A stretch of DNA of 32,565 bases from Firmicutes bacterium UBA5010 (GTDB lineage Bacteria > Bacillota > Clostridia > Tissierellales > Sedimentibacteraceae): assembly GCA_002396645.1 (NCBI GenBank), contig DGYI01000074.1, positions 1-32,565 on the forward strand, read 5' to 3'. Both the position numbers and the translations under genes were made by a program. Below are positions 22,013 to 30,697 of this stretch, piece after piece (the first letter of the stretch is position 1; every line of letters begins with the position of its first letter). The notes under the pieces are model-generated. The model was given only the letters and a program-made list of their open reading frames with translations. It did no database searches and had not been told where the DNA came from.

Positions 22013-23173
22013 TTAATCCAGCATGATTTTTTTTATAGAGATTTTCTTTATTTTGGCAGAATATAAGTACATAATCAATTCATAAATTATCGCAAAGGAA
22101 ATGAGAACAATTATAAATGCTTTTACATCAAAATTATATTCGGGAATATTCTCTACGCTTTTTGAAAAAATTGAAACCATAGCTTTCAACAAAATATATT
22201 GATAAACTGTTCCGACGGCAAATCCTATGTATGAAATCAGTCTGTAGCCGGAAAGTATCGCATTGCTGCATTCTTTCAGAGAATAACCGAATACCTTCAT
22301 CATAGCTATAGTTTTGGTATTGGCATCAACAACTGTTGTGACTGCCAAAAACAAAGTGGTACATGCGAGAATAATCCCTATAATAATTATAATAGCTGCC
22401 ATCATCATACTTGATAATTCATTCATACTAAAAGACATTTGCATCATTGAGGCATAACAAAATGAAGCAAATGAAATAAAGAATACCAGAGAAGCGCGGC
22501 TTCTTACCGTGTTTTGCCTTAATTCTCGTAAAAAAGTCATATCTTTATCTGACTTTTTTTCACTCTTCTTTTTCTTATTTTTGAAATCATTTTTTCCTCT
22601 CAACAGTTCAAGTGCAGGGCGCTTAAGCTTACAATAAGCGTAAATAACTGACAGCAAAGCAAAAGCAGCCGAGGGTAATATAACTAAATATAAAAGCAAT
22701 ACAAAGTTAAAATTCATTATCACCTCAGGCAATATTGCATCTTCGTTCATTAATTTATAAAAGCTTGGCATTAGAATAAAGGACGAACAAAAACCAAATA
22801 AAGTCCCCGTAAAAACACTAAAACCAAATACCCAAAACCCTTTTGCGGTTTTAAAATTTGAATAGCCTAATGCTTTGAGTATACCTAATTCCTCTTTGTG
22901 AACATCAATATAATGCTTAATATAGAAAAACAGCATAACTACTGCGGTCAGCATGAGGCAGCCGCCGCTGATTGCACTTGTTATCTTTCCCATAGCAAGC
23001 TGTACATCATAAAATGCCATAACAGGCTCAGAATCAATCAAATCTTTTACCTGCACAATATCAATGTTGTAATTAAGAAACAGTGTGCAAACAAAAACAG
23101 CACAAAAACATATAATTGAAACACCTATGAGTTTGTTAGCATCCTTCAGTCCAATAATCATACCAATTACCAT
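22013..23173 (-). CDS. Short FtsX-type ABC permease (cassette 2)
   Basis: This is a 386-aa membrane protein with about eight predicted segments in two FtsX-like halves. The first half has VHKEELGILKALGYSNFKTAK and the second has TKTIAMMKVFGYSLKECSN, the two coupling-helix regions. Between them lies a basic cytoplasmic linker rich in Lys (NKKKKSEKKSDKD, about 195-208). The large extracytoplasmic domain of permease 1 is absent from the second half. The start overlaps the ATPase end (ATGGTAA). A second ATG four codons on has GGATGG at better spacing. It ends only 14 bases before the next cassette's -35 box with no terminator, so read-through into cassette 1 is possible. Confidence 0.82.
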   Translation of the reverse strand: MVIGMIIGLKDANKLIGVSIICFCAVFVCTLFLNYNIDIVQVKDLIDSEPVMAFYDVQLAMGKITSAISGGCLMLTAVVMLFFYIKHYIDVHKEELGILKALGYSNFKTAKGFWVFGFSVFTGTLFGFCSSFILMPSFYKLMNEDAILPEVIMNFNFVLLLYLVILPSAAFALLSVIYAYCKLKRPALELLRGKNDFKNKKKKSEKKSDKDMTFLRELRQNTVRSRASLVFFISFASFCYASMMQMSFSMNELSSMMMAAIIIIIGIILACTTLFLAVTTVVDANTKTIAMMKVFGYSLKECSNAILSGYRLISYIGFAVGTVYQYILLKAMVSIFSKSVENIPEYNFDVKAFIIVLISFAIIYELIMYLYSAKIKKISIKKIMLD

Positions 23174-23859
23174 CCTATCTCATAAGCTGTCTTCTGTGAT
23201 TTATTACAGTATGTCTCTGTAATTTTACCGCTGTTCATTTGAATAATTACATTTGCCATTTCTGCAATATTAGTATTGTGCGTAACCATAACAACAGTGA
23301 AATTATATTCCTTTTGTAAGCTGACTATATAATTTAAAATCATTCTCCCCGTTTCTTCATCTAATGCACCTGTAGGCTCATCCAGAAATAATACTTTCGG
23401 ATTTTTTGCCAAAGCTCTGGCTATAGAAACTCTCTGCTGTTCTCCGCCGCTTAATTCACTGGGGAATTTATTAAGCTTTTCTCCGAGTCCTACTTCCTTT
23501 ATAATTTTTTTATAATCACTGTTATTTATCAAATCAGCTCCCATTTTCACATTTTTATCCACGTTCAAATTAGGAAGCAGATAATATTGCTGAAATATGA
23601 ATCCTACATTATTTTTACGAAACAATGTCAATTCATCATCAGACAGAGCTGTTATATCCTTGGAATCATACATAATTGTGCCGCTGTCAGGATATTCAAG
23701 CCCTGATATTAAATTAAGCAATGTTGATTTTCCTGAACCGGATGGACCTAAAATTACAGCAAAATCTCCATCCTCAATTTGCAGTGATACTCCCTTAAGA
23801 ACTTGAAAAGCGTTACCTTTAGCCCCGTAGGATTTAGTTATATCATTTATTCTAATCAT
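23167..23859 (-). CDS. ABC transporter ATPase (cassette 2)
   Basis: This is a 230-aa LolD/MacB-type ATPase. Walker A is GPSGSGKST (about 38-46), the Q-loop is in GFIFQQYYLLPNL, the signature is LSGGEQQRVSIAR, Walker B is VLFLDEPTGALDE, and the H-loop His is in VVMVTHN. All catalytic motifs are intact. Its ATG overlaps the TGA of the upstream TetR gene (ATGA) and its end overlaps the permease start, so all three genes are coupled. The C-terminal tail (YCNKSQKTAYEIGW) is short and not conserved as far as I can tell. Together with the permease it forms an exporter or membrane-stress ATPase of unknown cargo. Confidence 0.93.
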   Translation of the reverse strand: MIRINDITKSYGAKGNAFQVLKGVSLQIEDGDFAVILGPSGSGKSTLLNLISGLEYPDSGTIMYDSKDITALSDDELTLFRKNNVGFIFQQYYLLPNLNVDKNVKMGADLINNSDYKKIIKEVGLGEKLNKFPSELSGGEQQRVSIARALAKNPKVLFLDEPTGALDEETGRMILNYIVSLQKEYNFTVVMVTHNTNIAEMANVIIQMNSGKITETYCNKSQKTAYEIGW

Positions 23860-24434
23860 TTTACTTCACCTGCTTTCATTTTATGCAAAATACTAAGACA
23901 TACTTCGGTAAGCATTTCGCTGATTTCTTCTTCCTTGAACTCACAAACCTTTGTTGCACAAAGAGTGGCTATTCCATGCGTATAAATCCATAAATGCTGA
24001 TACAGCTTATATGAGTTTTCTTTATCAAGACCATATAATTTCTCTACAGAAAGCAATATTTCTTCATGATTTTCATCAATAATTGAAAGCACATTTGATA
24101 ATGAAGGTGTTGTTTTGATTTCCTCCATAAATAACAGCTGAAACAGCTTAGATTCTTCCTGAGCAAATTGGATATATGCTGTCCCTACTCCCTTAAATGA
24201 TATAAGCTCCGAAAGTCCTTTTTTAATATAATTTTTATATACATCTCTTGCAGCCTTTCTTATCTCATGCTGCACTTCCTCCATACTTTGAAATACAGTA
24301 AATATAGGTCTTGCGGAACTGCCAAGCTCCGACCCCAGTTCTCTTGCAGTGACTGCATTTATACCATTGAGCCTTGTAATCTTCAATGCAGCGGATATTA
24401 TTTCTTCTCTCGTAAACTTTGCTTTTGGCGGCAT
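23856..24434 (-). CDS. TetR/AcrR-family regulator (cassette 2)
   Basis: This is a 192-aa TetR-type regulator with the pattern TREEIISAALKITRLNGINAVTARELGSELGSSARPIF at the N-terminus (helix-turn-helix at about 28-48), seen here as TARELGSELGSS. The C-terminal part contains LFMEEIKTT and LWIYTHGIATLCAT, typical of a WHG-like TetR subgroup. The ATG at 24434 is preceded by GGAAGG; a GTG three codons earlier is possible. It shares little sequence with the TetR of cassette 1, so the two cassettes probably respond to different inducers. The operator candidate is the 16-base palindrome just downstream of its promoter. Confidence 0.9.
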   Translation of the reverse strand: MPPKAKFTREEIISAALKITRLNGINAVTARELGSELGSSARPIFTVFQSMEEVQHEIRKAARDVYKNYIKKGLSELISFKGVGTAYIQFAQEESKLFQLLFMEEIKTTPSLSNVLSIIDENHEEILLSVEKLYGLDKENSYKLYQHLWIYTHGIATLCATKVCEFKEEEISEMLTEVCLSILHKMKAGEVK

Positions 24435-24455
24435 ATATATCACCCTTCCTATAAT

Positions 24456-24513
24456 TAAAACATATGTTTTACAACGTCTGTTTTATTATATATTTTATTG
24501 TAAAAGTTGTCAA
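24456..24513 (-). promoter_or_regulatory. Consensus promoter with palindromic operator of cassette 2
   Basis: On the minus strand TTGACA (24513-24508), 17 bases, TATAAT (24490-24485). The perfect palindrome TAAAACATATGTTTTA lies at 24456-24471, a few bases after the expected transcription start. It is a good site for autorepression by the TetR protein it precedes. Confidence 0.7.
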
Positions 24514-24534
24514 TATATATCAAAAATCATAAAA

Positions 24535-24560
24535 GCGGCAGAGGAAAATTCCTCTGCCGC
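24535..24560 (-). terminator. Terminator of the der-plsY-gpsA operon
   Basis: The 12-base GC-rich arms GCGGCAGAGGAA (24535-24546) and its complement (24549-24560) form a hairpin with a small loop. On the minus strand TTTTATGATTTTTG follows. It isolates gpsA from cassette 2. Confidence 0.9.
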
Positions 24561-24572
24561 ATAAAAATTTAT

Positions 24573-25562
24573 TTATTCATCTTTTTTCTCTCTTAGCATA
24601 AGCTTTGTTACTGTTTCCTTAACATCCGCCGAATTTTCAAGAACATCATGCATTGCATTTATTATAGGCATATCAACATTATTTTCTTTCGCTAATTCAT
24701 AAGCGGCATATGTAGTTGTTATGCCTTCAACAACCATGCCTATTTTTTTAGTTACCTCATCTTTTTTAAGACCCTGACCTATTAAAAACCCTGCATTTCT
24801 GTTCCTGCTGTGCTTACTTGTACAGGTTACAATCAAATCACCTATCCCTGATAATCCCTGAAATGTAGATAAGTCCGCTCCCAAACACACTCCAAGCCTT
24901 GATATTTCCAAAATACCTCTTGTCATTAATGCAGCTTTCGCATTATCCCCAAAGCCTACTCCATCAGATATCCCGGCACCTAAAGCAATAATATTTTTAA
25001 GAGCACCGCCCAGCTCAACACCTCTGACATCTTTACTTGTATACACTCTGAGATAAGATGTCATAAACAAATCTTGGGTAATTTTTGCCGCCTCCTCAGA
25101 TTCGGATGCAACAGTTACAGCTGTAGGCAGACCGGGTCCAACCTCTTCAGCATGTGAAGGTCCTGAAAGTATCACATAATCACAGTTTATACTTTCTTCC
25201 TTTATGATTTCTGATATTAAATAATGTGTTCCAAGCTCTATACCTTTGGAGCAGTTGATTATAATTTTATCGCTTATATATTTTTTGGGTATTTTTTCAA
25301 AAACCTCGCGTATTTTTTGTGTCGGTATAGTATTTAAAATTATTTCGCTATCTCCCAGCGCATCTTCCATATCAGTTGTAAAATATAAATTATCCGGCAG
25401 CATAACATTCGGAAGATATTTGTTGTTTACCTTAGTTAATCTTATTTCATTGCACAATGCCTCATCTCTTAGCCATACCTTAACATCATGACCATTTTCG
25501 CACAACACCTTAGATAATGCAGTTCCCCAGCTTCCTCCGCCTAATACACCAATTTTTCTCAT
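24573..25562 (-). CDS. gpsA: Glycerol-3-phosphate dehydrogenase, NAD(P)+
   Basis: GpsA reduces dihydroxyacetone phosphate to sn-glycerol 3-phosphate for phospholipid synthesis. The nucleotide-binding GVLGGGSWGTALS (about 5-17) is followed by LSGPSHAEEV (about 132-141), and the catalytic lysine is in ELGGALKNIIALGAGISDG (Lys189). The C-terminal SRLGVCLGADLSTFQGLSGIGDLIVTC region is present as GLSGIGDLIVT. The 329-aa length is typical. It directly follows plsY, whose acyltransferase uses this product. In several Clostridia spoIVA follows gpsA directly, but here about 6 kb of accessory genes intervene. Confidence 0.97.
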   Translation of the reverse strand: MRKIGVLGGGSWGTALSKVLCENGHDVKVWLRDEALCNEIRLTKVNNKYLPNVMLPDNLYFTTDMEDALGDSEIILNTIPTQKIREVFEKIPKKYISDKIIINCSKGIELGTHYLISEIIKEESINCDYVILSGPSHAEEVGPGLPTAVTVASESEEAAKITQDLFMTSYLRVYTSKDVRGVELGGALKNIIALGAGISDGVGFGDNAKAALMTRGILEISRLGVCLGADLSTFQGLSGIGDLIVTCTSKHSRNRNAGFLIGQGLKKDEVTKKIGMVVEGITTTYAAYELAKENNVDMPIINAMHDVLENSADVKETVTKLMLREKKDE

Positions 25563-25599
25563 TATACAAACCTCTCTTCATAGCCCATATTTATTACTT

Positions 25600-26181
25600 T
25601 TAAAGCTTTCTTTCTTCTTTTCTTATAAGTCTGACTATATTTCCTCTATGCTTAAATAAACACATAGCAGTGTATATCAATGAAAATACAGTTAATTTCA
25701 CATCAAACGGTCTGACAATCAATAAAATTGCTATCGGTGACAAACAAACGCCTATCAGTGAGCCTATAGACACTATTCTTGTAAAATACGCTATAGATAC
25801 TCCTATTATAAAGCATATAAGAGTTGGTACAAACAATACATACAGCATTACACCAACAGTGGTTGCTACACCTTTTCCGCCTTTAAATTTCAAAACTACA
25901 GGCCAGTTGTGACCGATTATAACCAAGATTCCTGCTATATAGCATCCATCCATACCGCCTAAAAGCTTTCCTATGTACGCTGCAAAAATTCCCTTTAAAG
26001 CATCACCTATAAAGGTAATTATACCCACCTTAGCTCCAAAGGCTCTTATCATATTAGTAGTGCCGGCATTTCCGCTTCCATAATCTCTGACGTCCTTTTT
26101 ATAAAACAACTTTCCGATTATTAAGGAAAACGAAATATTTCCTATTAAATACGCTATAACAGCAGCCAATATCAGTTTCAT
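25600..26181 (-). CDS. plsY: Glycerol-3-phosphate acyltransferase PlsY
   Basis: PlsY uses acyl phosphate to acylate glycerol 3-phosphate, the first step of phospholipid synthesis in Firmicutes. The integral membrane protein of 193 aa has about five to seven hydrophobic segments and the three PlsY motifs: DVRDYGSGNAGTTNM (about 30-44), GHNWPVVLKFKGGKGVATT (about 89-107), and the C-terminal HRGNIVRLIRKEE. It begins three bases after der ends, with GAGGTG inside the der tail. It works with GpsA encoded next, and the PlsX acyl phosphate source is not in the window. Confidence 0.96.
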   Translation of the reverse strand: MKLILAAVIAYLIGNISFSLIIGKLFYKKDVRDYGSGNAGTTNMIRAFGAKVGIITFIGDALKGIFAAYIGKLLGGMDGCYIAGILVIIGHNWPVVLKFKGGKGVATTVGVMLYVLFVPTLICFIIGVSIAYFTRIVSIGSLIGVCLSPIAILLIVRPFDVKLTVFSLIYTAMCLFKHRGNIVRLIRKEERKL

Positions 26182-26184
26182 TTA

Positions 26185-27501
26185 TTATTCACCTCTATTT
26201 TTAAAATCTATGATTACAGGATTTCCTTTATACTCATAATTTTCTCTGATTTTATTTTCCAAATATCTGATATAAGAAAAATGCACCAGTGTACTGTCAT
26301 TACAGAACACCACAAATTTCGGCGGTGCTACGCTGACTTGAGTTGCGTATAATATTTTAAGTCTTTTACCCTTTACAGTTCTAGGAGGGTTCATAAGAAC
26401 TGCTTCTGTTATGATATCATTCAATACTCCGGTAGAAATCCTTAGGTTTCTGAATTCCATAACCTCATCTATCATATCTAATAGTTTATTTGCCCTTTGA
26501 CCTGTTAATGCCGACATAGTAAGTATAGGTGCATAGCTCAAATAAGCCAGCTTGTTTCTAACCTCTTCGATATATTTATTAAAGGCATTATTATCCTTAT
26601 CAATCAAATCCCATTTATTTACTATTATAATCATGGCTTTGCCGTTTTCATGTGCATAACCCGCAATTCTTGCATCCTGCTCTGTTACACCGTCTACAGC
26701 ATCAATAACCAATAAGCAAACATCCGCTCGTTCAACGGCTGTAAAAGATCTGACAACACTGTATCTTTCTATGTTCTCAGATATTTTGCTCTTCTTTCTT
26801 ATTCCCGCAGTATCAATAAGTGTATATTTTTTCCCGTCTTGCTCAAACTCTGTATCTATAGCATCTCTGGTTGTTCCCGGTATGTCACTTACAATTACTC
26901 TTTCCTGTCCGACTATTCTGTTTATAAGTGATGACTTGCCTGCATTAGGCTTGCCGATAACAGCTATTTTAGTATTGTTCTTGTCAACTTCCGTGTCATG
27001 GTAATCCTTAAATTTAGAAATTACTACATCCAACAAATCACCAAGTCCCAAGGCTTCGGCAGATGAAATTGAAATCGGGTCTCCAAGTCCAAGATTATAA
27101 AATTCAAAAATATTATCTTCATCAATAAACTTATCAATTTTATTGCAGACAAGTATTATTTCTTTCTTTGATTTTCTGAGCATTTGTGCAACTTCATAAT
27201 CTGCGCCTGTTACGCCTTCCTTACCATCAACCATAAACAATATAACATCTGCCATATCAATTGCAATTTCTGCCTGTTTACGCATTTGAACAAATATTGT
27301 ATCTGTCGTATTCGGCTCAATGCCTCCTGTATCGATTAATGTAAAATAATTATCCATCCATTCGCCTTCTGCATAGATTCTGTCTCTTGTAACACCGGGG
27401 GTGTCTTCTGTTATAGCTATTCTCTTGCCGGCCAATCTATTAAAAAGCGTTGATTTTCCAACATTAGGTCTTCCAACTATAGTAACTATAGGTCTCGCCA
27501 T
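26185..27501 (-). CDS. der: Ribosome biogenesis GTPase Der
   Basis: Der (EngA) is a double GTPase for 50S subunit assembly. The first G domain has GRPNVGKST (about 10-18), DTPGVTRD and NKID. The second has GKPNAGKSS (about 183-191; the usual form is NVGKS), DIPGTTRDAIDT and NKWD. The C-terminal KH-like domain (about 350-438) includes NPPRTVKGKRLKILYATQVS. At 438 aa it is complete. It starts eight bases after the DUF512 gene, with AAGGAGG upstream. Confidence 0.97.
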   Translation of the reverse strand: MARPIVTIVGRPNVGKSTLFNRLAGKRIAITEDTPGVTRDRIYAEGEWMDNYFTLIDTGGIEPNTTDTIFVQMRKQAEIAIDMADVILFMVDGKEGVTGADYEVAQMLRKSKKEIILVCNKIDKFIDEDNIFEFYNLGLGDPISISSAEALGLGDLLDVVISKFKDYHDTEVDKNNTKIAVIGKPNAGKSSLINRIVGQERVIVSDIPGTTRDAIDTEFEQDGKKYTLIDTAGIRKKSKISENIERYSVVRSFTAVERADVCLLVIDAVDGVTEQDARIAGYAHENGKAMIIIVNKWDLIDKDNNAFNKYIEEVRNKLAYLSYAPILTMSALTGQRANKLLDMIDEVMEFRNLRISTGVLNDIITEAVLMNPPRTVKGKRLKILYATQVSVAPPKFVVFCNDSTLVHFSYIRYLENKIRENYEYKGNPVIIDFKNRGE

Positions 27502-27508
27502 TTTTACC

Positions 27509-28843
27509 TTATTCCTCCTTGCTGTGCTTCAACAGTAAATCTACAAATTTTTTACCGTCTACTTCACACACATATACTTTTGTACTTAATTCTCTTTCTA
27601 TATCTTCAATTTTGATATCATCAAGGAATATACTGTCCTCAAATTCAACCATTACCTTTGGTATCACAAGATTTTCGTATCCCTTGCCTTTTAGTTGATT
27701 TATTATATCGTTGCCTGTTACTAATCCTGCAACTGTAATATTTTTACCAAAGCATTCGTTAATTATTTTCACAACCTCAATTTCTATTCCTGTTTTTTTA
27801 GAAATTCTGTCTGTAAGCTCGGACATAATGCCGTAAGCTCCCGCACCGGTTATAATTGTGAATTTTTTAGAAGGCACTATACCTGTTTTTGAACCTTTAA
27901 GTTTTTTAAAGTTCCTTAAACTGTCTTCTATTTCCTGTTCAAAAAGTCTGAACAGTCCTATTCCGTTTTCTATCTGATCAAAATCTTCGTAATCATTATA
28001 CGGAGGAAACTCACCCTCGCTTAAAACATAAAATTCATCCGCTATAAACACAAACCTTGTTCCGTACAATTTCAGCAGGTCTTTTTGTTTCTTTTCAACT
28101 TGATTTATAAGCTCCAGAGAGCTTTCTCTATCAAATTTTTCAAGATTATAAAGCCTTTCTCTATAATCTGTCAACCCGACCGGAACAACGGCAACGCTTC
28201 TTACATTGGGATAAAGGCTTATTAAATCATCAACAGTATTGTTTAAAACCTCTTTATCATTTATATTTCTGCACAAAACTATCTGACAGTCAACTGTAAT
28301 TTCGGCATCACTCAGCTTTTTTAAATAAAGCATTATATCTTTTCCGTCATTTTTACCCATCATTTCATTTCTTACATTTAAATCTGTAGCATGTACAGAG
28401 ACTTTTATAGGACTTATTCTGTACTTTATAATTCTGTCTATTTCATCATCCGACAGATTGGTCAAGGTTATAAAGTTTCCGTATAAAAATGAAAGCCTTG
28501 TATCATCATCTTTAAGATACAGAGTTTTTCTCATACCTTTTGGCATCTGATCTATAAAGCAGAATATGCAATTATTTTTGCAGACCTTTATATTATCCAT
28601 TAAAGGATTCTCAAAAATAATTCCTAAGTCCTCATCATATTCCTTTTCAATTTCCAATTGCCATATTTCCCCATCCGGTTTTTTTATTTCAAGTTCTATT
28701 TCATAATCGGAAATTTGAAATTTATAATCTATATAATCTTGTATGCCGGCTCCGTTTACACTTATCAGTTCGTCGCCCGGCTCTATTTCAAGCTCTTCGG
28801 CTATGCTGTTTCTTAATACATTTACAATTTTGTTAATTATCAT
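27509..28843 (-). CDS. PDZ / radical SAM / DUF512 protein
   Basis: This conserved protein often encoded before der in Clostridia has no established reaction. It has a PDZ-like N-terminal region (about 10-65), then CKNNCIFCFIDQMPKGMR with a CX3CX2C cluster (Cys88, Cys92, Cys95) of the radical SAM type. A barrel includes SVHATD and VDCQIVLCRNIND, and a C-terminal DUF512 domain (from about 275) contains GAGAYGIM and GLVTGNDI. The metal cluster would bind S-adenosylmethionine, so a radical chemistry step is likely, but its substrate is unknown. At 444 aa it is full length, and GGAG precedes its ATG. It is the first gene of the DUF512-der-plsY-gpsA operon. Confidence 0.9.
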   Translation of the reverse strand: MIINKIVNVLRNSIAEELEIEPGDELISVNGAGIQDYIDYKFQISDYEIELEIKKPDGEIWQLEIEKEYDEDLGIIFENPLMDNIKVCKNNCIFCFIDQMPKGMRKTLYLKDDDTRLSFLYGNFITLTNLSDDEIDRIIKYRISPIKVSVHATDLNVRNEMMGKNDGKDIMLYLKKLSDAEITVDCQIVLCRNINDKEVLNNTVDDLISLYPNVRSVAVVPVGLTDYRERLYNLEKFDRESSLELINQVEKKQKDLLKLYGTRFVFIADEFYVLSEGEFPPYNDYEDFDQIENGIGLFRLFEQEIEDSLRNFKKLKGSKTGIVPSKKFTIITGAGAYGIMSELTDRISKKTGIEIEVVKIINECFGKNITVAGLVTGNDIINQLKGKGYENLVIPKVMVEFEDSIFLDDIKIEDIERELSTKVYVCEVDGKKFVDLLLKHSKEE

Positions 28844-28870
28844 ACTACTCTCCGAATTTTAGTCTTATAA

Positions 28871-28899
28871 ATTATATCACATACTTTTTAAAAATACAA
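28871..28899 (-). promoter_or_regulatory. Promoter of the DUF512-der-plsY-gpsA operon
   Basis: On the minus strand TTGTAT (28899-28894), 17 bases, TATAAT (28876-28871), with an extended -10 TG. It diverges from the M3 peptidase promoter. Confidence 0.7.
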
Positions 28900-28913
28900 A
28901 ATTAAATTGTAGT

Positions 28914-28942
28914 TTTACAATTATTATTATTTATGATATTAT
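28914..28942 (+). promoter_or_regulatory. Promoter of the M3 peptidase gene
   Basis: TTTACA (28914-28919), 17 bases, TATTAT (28937-28942), 44 bases before the ATG. Confidence 0.6.
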
Positions 28943-28986
28943 TTAGATATATACATACAATACTAGATACAAGTTTGGAGGTTATT

Positions 28987-30681
28987 ATGAAATTTTCAGA
29001 GTACAAATATGTAAGACCGGAGGTTGATGTATTAAAGCCTAAATTTGAAGAGCTTATAGCTAAATTTAGCAATGCATCAAGCTTTGAAGAACAAAGTAAA
29101 ATTATTGATGAAGCAAATAAGCTTCAAAATGATCTTAATACTATGTTTACATTAGCGAGTGTCAGACATTCTATAAATACAGAAGATGAATTTTATGACA
29201 AGGAAAACGATTATATTGACAATGTCGGACCTATATTCCAGGGACTTAGCGTTGAATATTACAAAGCACTTATTAAATCTAAGTTCAGAAAAGAATTAGA
29301 AGAAAAATACGGCAGTCAGCTTTTCACATTAGCTGAAATGAATATCAAAACTTTTTCTGATGATGTTTTAGAAGATCTTCAAGAGGAAAACAAATTAATA
29401 AGCCAATACAACAAATTAGTAGCTTCGGCAAAAATTGAATATAAGGGTGAAATCAAAAATTTATCTCAAATGACACCTTATAAACAAGACAAGGACAGAA
29501 AAGTAAGAAAAGAAGCTCATGATAAATTCAACGCTTTCTTTGAAGAGCATGAAAACGAATTTGACGAAATCTATGACAAGCTTGTAAAAGTAAGAACAAA
29601 CATAGCAGAAAAGCTTGGTTATAAAAACTTTGTAGAGCTGGCTTATCTTAGAATGAACCGTTCCGAATACGGAGCAAAAGAGGTGGCATGGTACAGAGAT
29701 CAAGTTTATAAACACATCGTTCCTGTTGCTGAAGATTTAAGAAAAAGACAGGCAAATAGACTTGGAATAGAGGATTTCAAATATTATGATATGCCTTTAT
29801 CCTTTAATTCAGGAAATGCCGCTCCTAAGGGAGGCAAGGACTGGATGGTAGATAAGGCAAGAATAATGTATAAGGAACTTTCGCCCGAAACAGATGAATT
29901 TTTCAGTTTTATGGCAGATAATGAGCTTTTAGACTTAGAAAGCAAAAATGGCAAACAATCAGGCGGATATTGTACATATATTCCAAATTATCGTTCACCG
30001 TTTATATTTGCAAACTTCAACGGTACATCAGGTGATGTTGATGTTTTGACTCACGAAGCAGGTCATGCTTTCCAAGTATATCAAAGCAGAGATTTCGAAG
30101 TACCTGAGTACGGATTCCCTACTTACGAGGCATGTGAAATTCACTCAATGAGTATGGAATTCATAACATGGCCTTGGATGAATCTGTTCTTTGAAGAGCT
30201 TGAATTAAAATATAAATTTGACCATTTGGCAGGAGGATTATTATTTATACCATATGGAGTAACCGTTGATGAATTCCAGCACTTCGTATACGAAAATCCT
30301 AATGCAAGCCCTTCAGAAAGAAAAGCTAAATGGAGAGAAATCGAGAAAAAATATACTCCTAGCATAGACTATGATGGAAGCAATCTTCTTGAGAGAGGCG
30401 GATTCTGGTTTAAGCAGGGACATATATTCTCATCTCCGTTCTACTATATTGATTATACTCTTGCTCAAGTTTGTGCATATCAATACTGGGTTAAATTTAA
30501 TGAGGATAAAAAATCTGCATGGGAAGATTATCTGAGATTATGTAAAGCCGGAGGAAGCAAGCCATTCCTTGAGCTTGTAAAAGTTGGAAATATTAAAAAT
30601 CCGTTCGAGCCGGGAATAATGGAAAGCATAATTCCGCCTATAAAAGAATGGTTAGGCAGCGTTGATGATACAAAACTATAA
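28987..30681 (+). CDS. M3 family oligoendopeptidase
   Basis: This is a cytoplasmic zinc metallopeptidase for short peptides. The zinc motif HEAGH (about 356-360, in VLTHEAGHAF) is intact, and the third ligand is probably the Glu in EACEIHSMSMEF, about 25 residues on. The long helical N-terminal half closes over the active site, as in the PepF/oligopeptidase family. The 564-aa length fits the M3 subgroup distinct from PepF. The ATG at 28987 has GGAGG six bases upstream; a longer frame from 28933 would begin over the -10 box. A MazG-like gene follows 16 bases downstream in the same transcript. Confidence 0.94.
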   Translation: MKFSEYKYVRPEVDVLKPKFEELIAKFSNASSFEEQSKIIDEANKLQNDLNTMFTLASVRHSINTEDEFYDKENDYIDNVGPIFQGLSVEYYKALIKSKFRKELEEKYGSQLFTLAEMNIKTFSDDVLEDLQEENKLISQYNKLVASAKIEYKGEIKNLSQMTPYKQDKDRKVRKEAHDKFNAFFEEHENEFDEIYDKLVKVRTNIAEKLGYKNFVELAYLRMNRSEYGAKEVAWYRDQVYKHIVPVAEDLRKRQANRLGIEDFKYYDMPLSFNSGNAAPKGGKDWMVDKARIMYKELSPETDEFFSFMADNELLDLESKNGKQSGGYCTYIPNYRSPFIFANFNGTSGDVDVLTHEAGHAFQVYQSRDFEVPEYGFPTYEACEIHSMSMEFITWPWMNLFFEELELKYKFDHLAGGLLFIPYGVTVDEFQHFVYENPNASPSERKAKWREIEKKYTPSIDYDGSNLLERGGFWFKQGHIFSSPFYYIDYTLAQVCAYQYWVKFNEDKKSAWEDYLRLCKAGGSKPFLELVKVGNIKNPFEPGIMESIIPPIKEWLGSVDDTKL

Positions 30682-30697
30682 AACAGGGGAATTTTAA

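Noticed and set aside
18356..24513. Mobile element carrying the ABC cassettes
   Set aside because: No transposase, integrase, terminal inverted repeats or target duplication is visible. The block is called accessory only from gene content and position.
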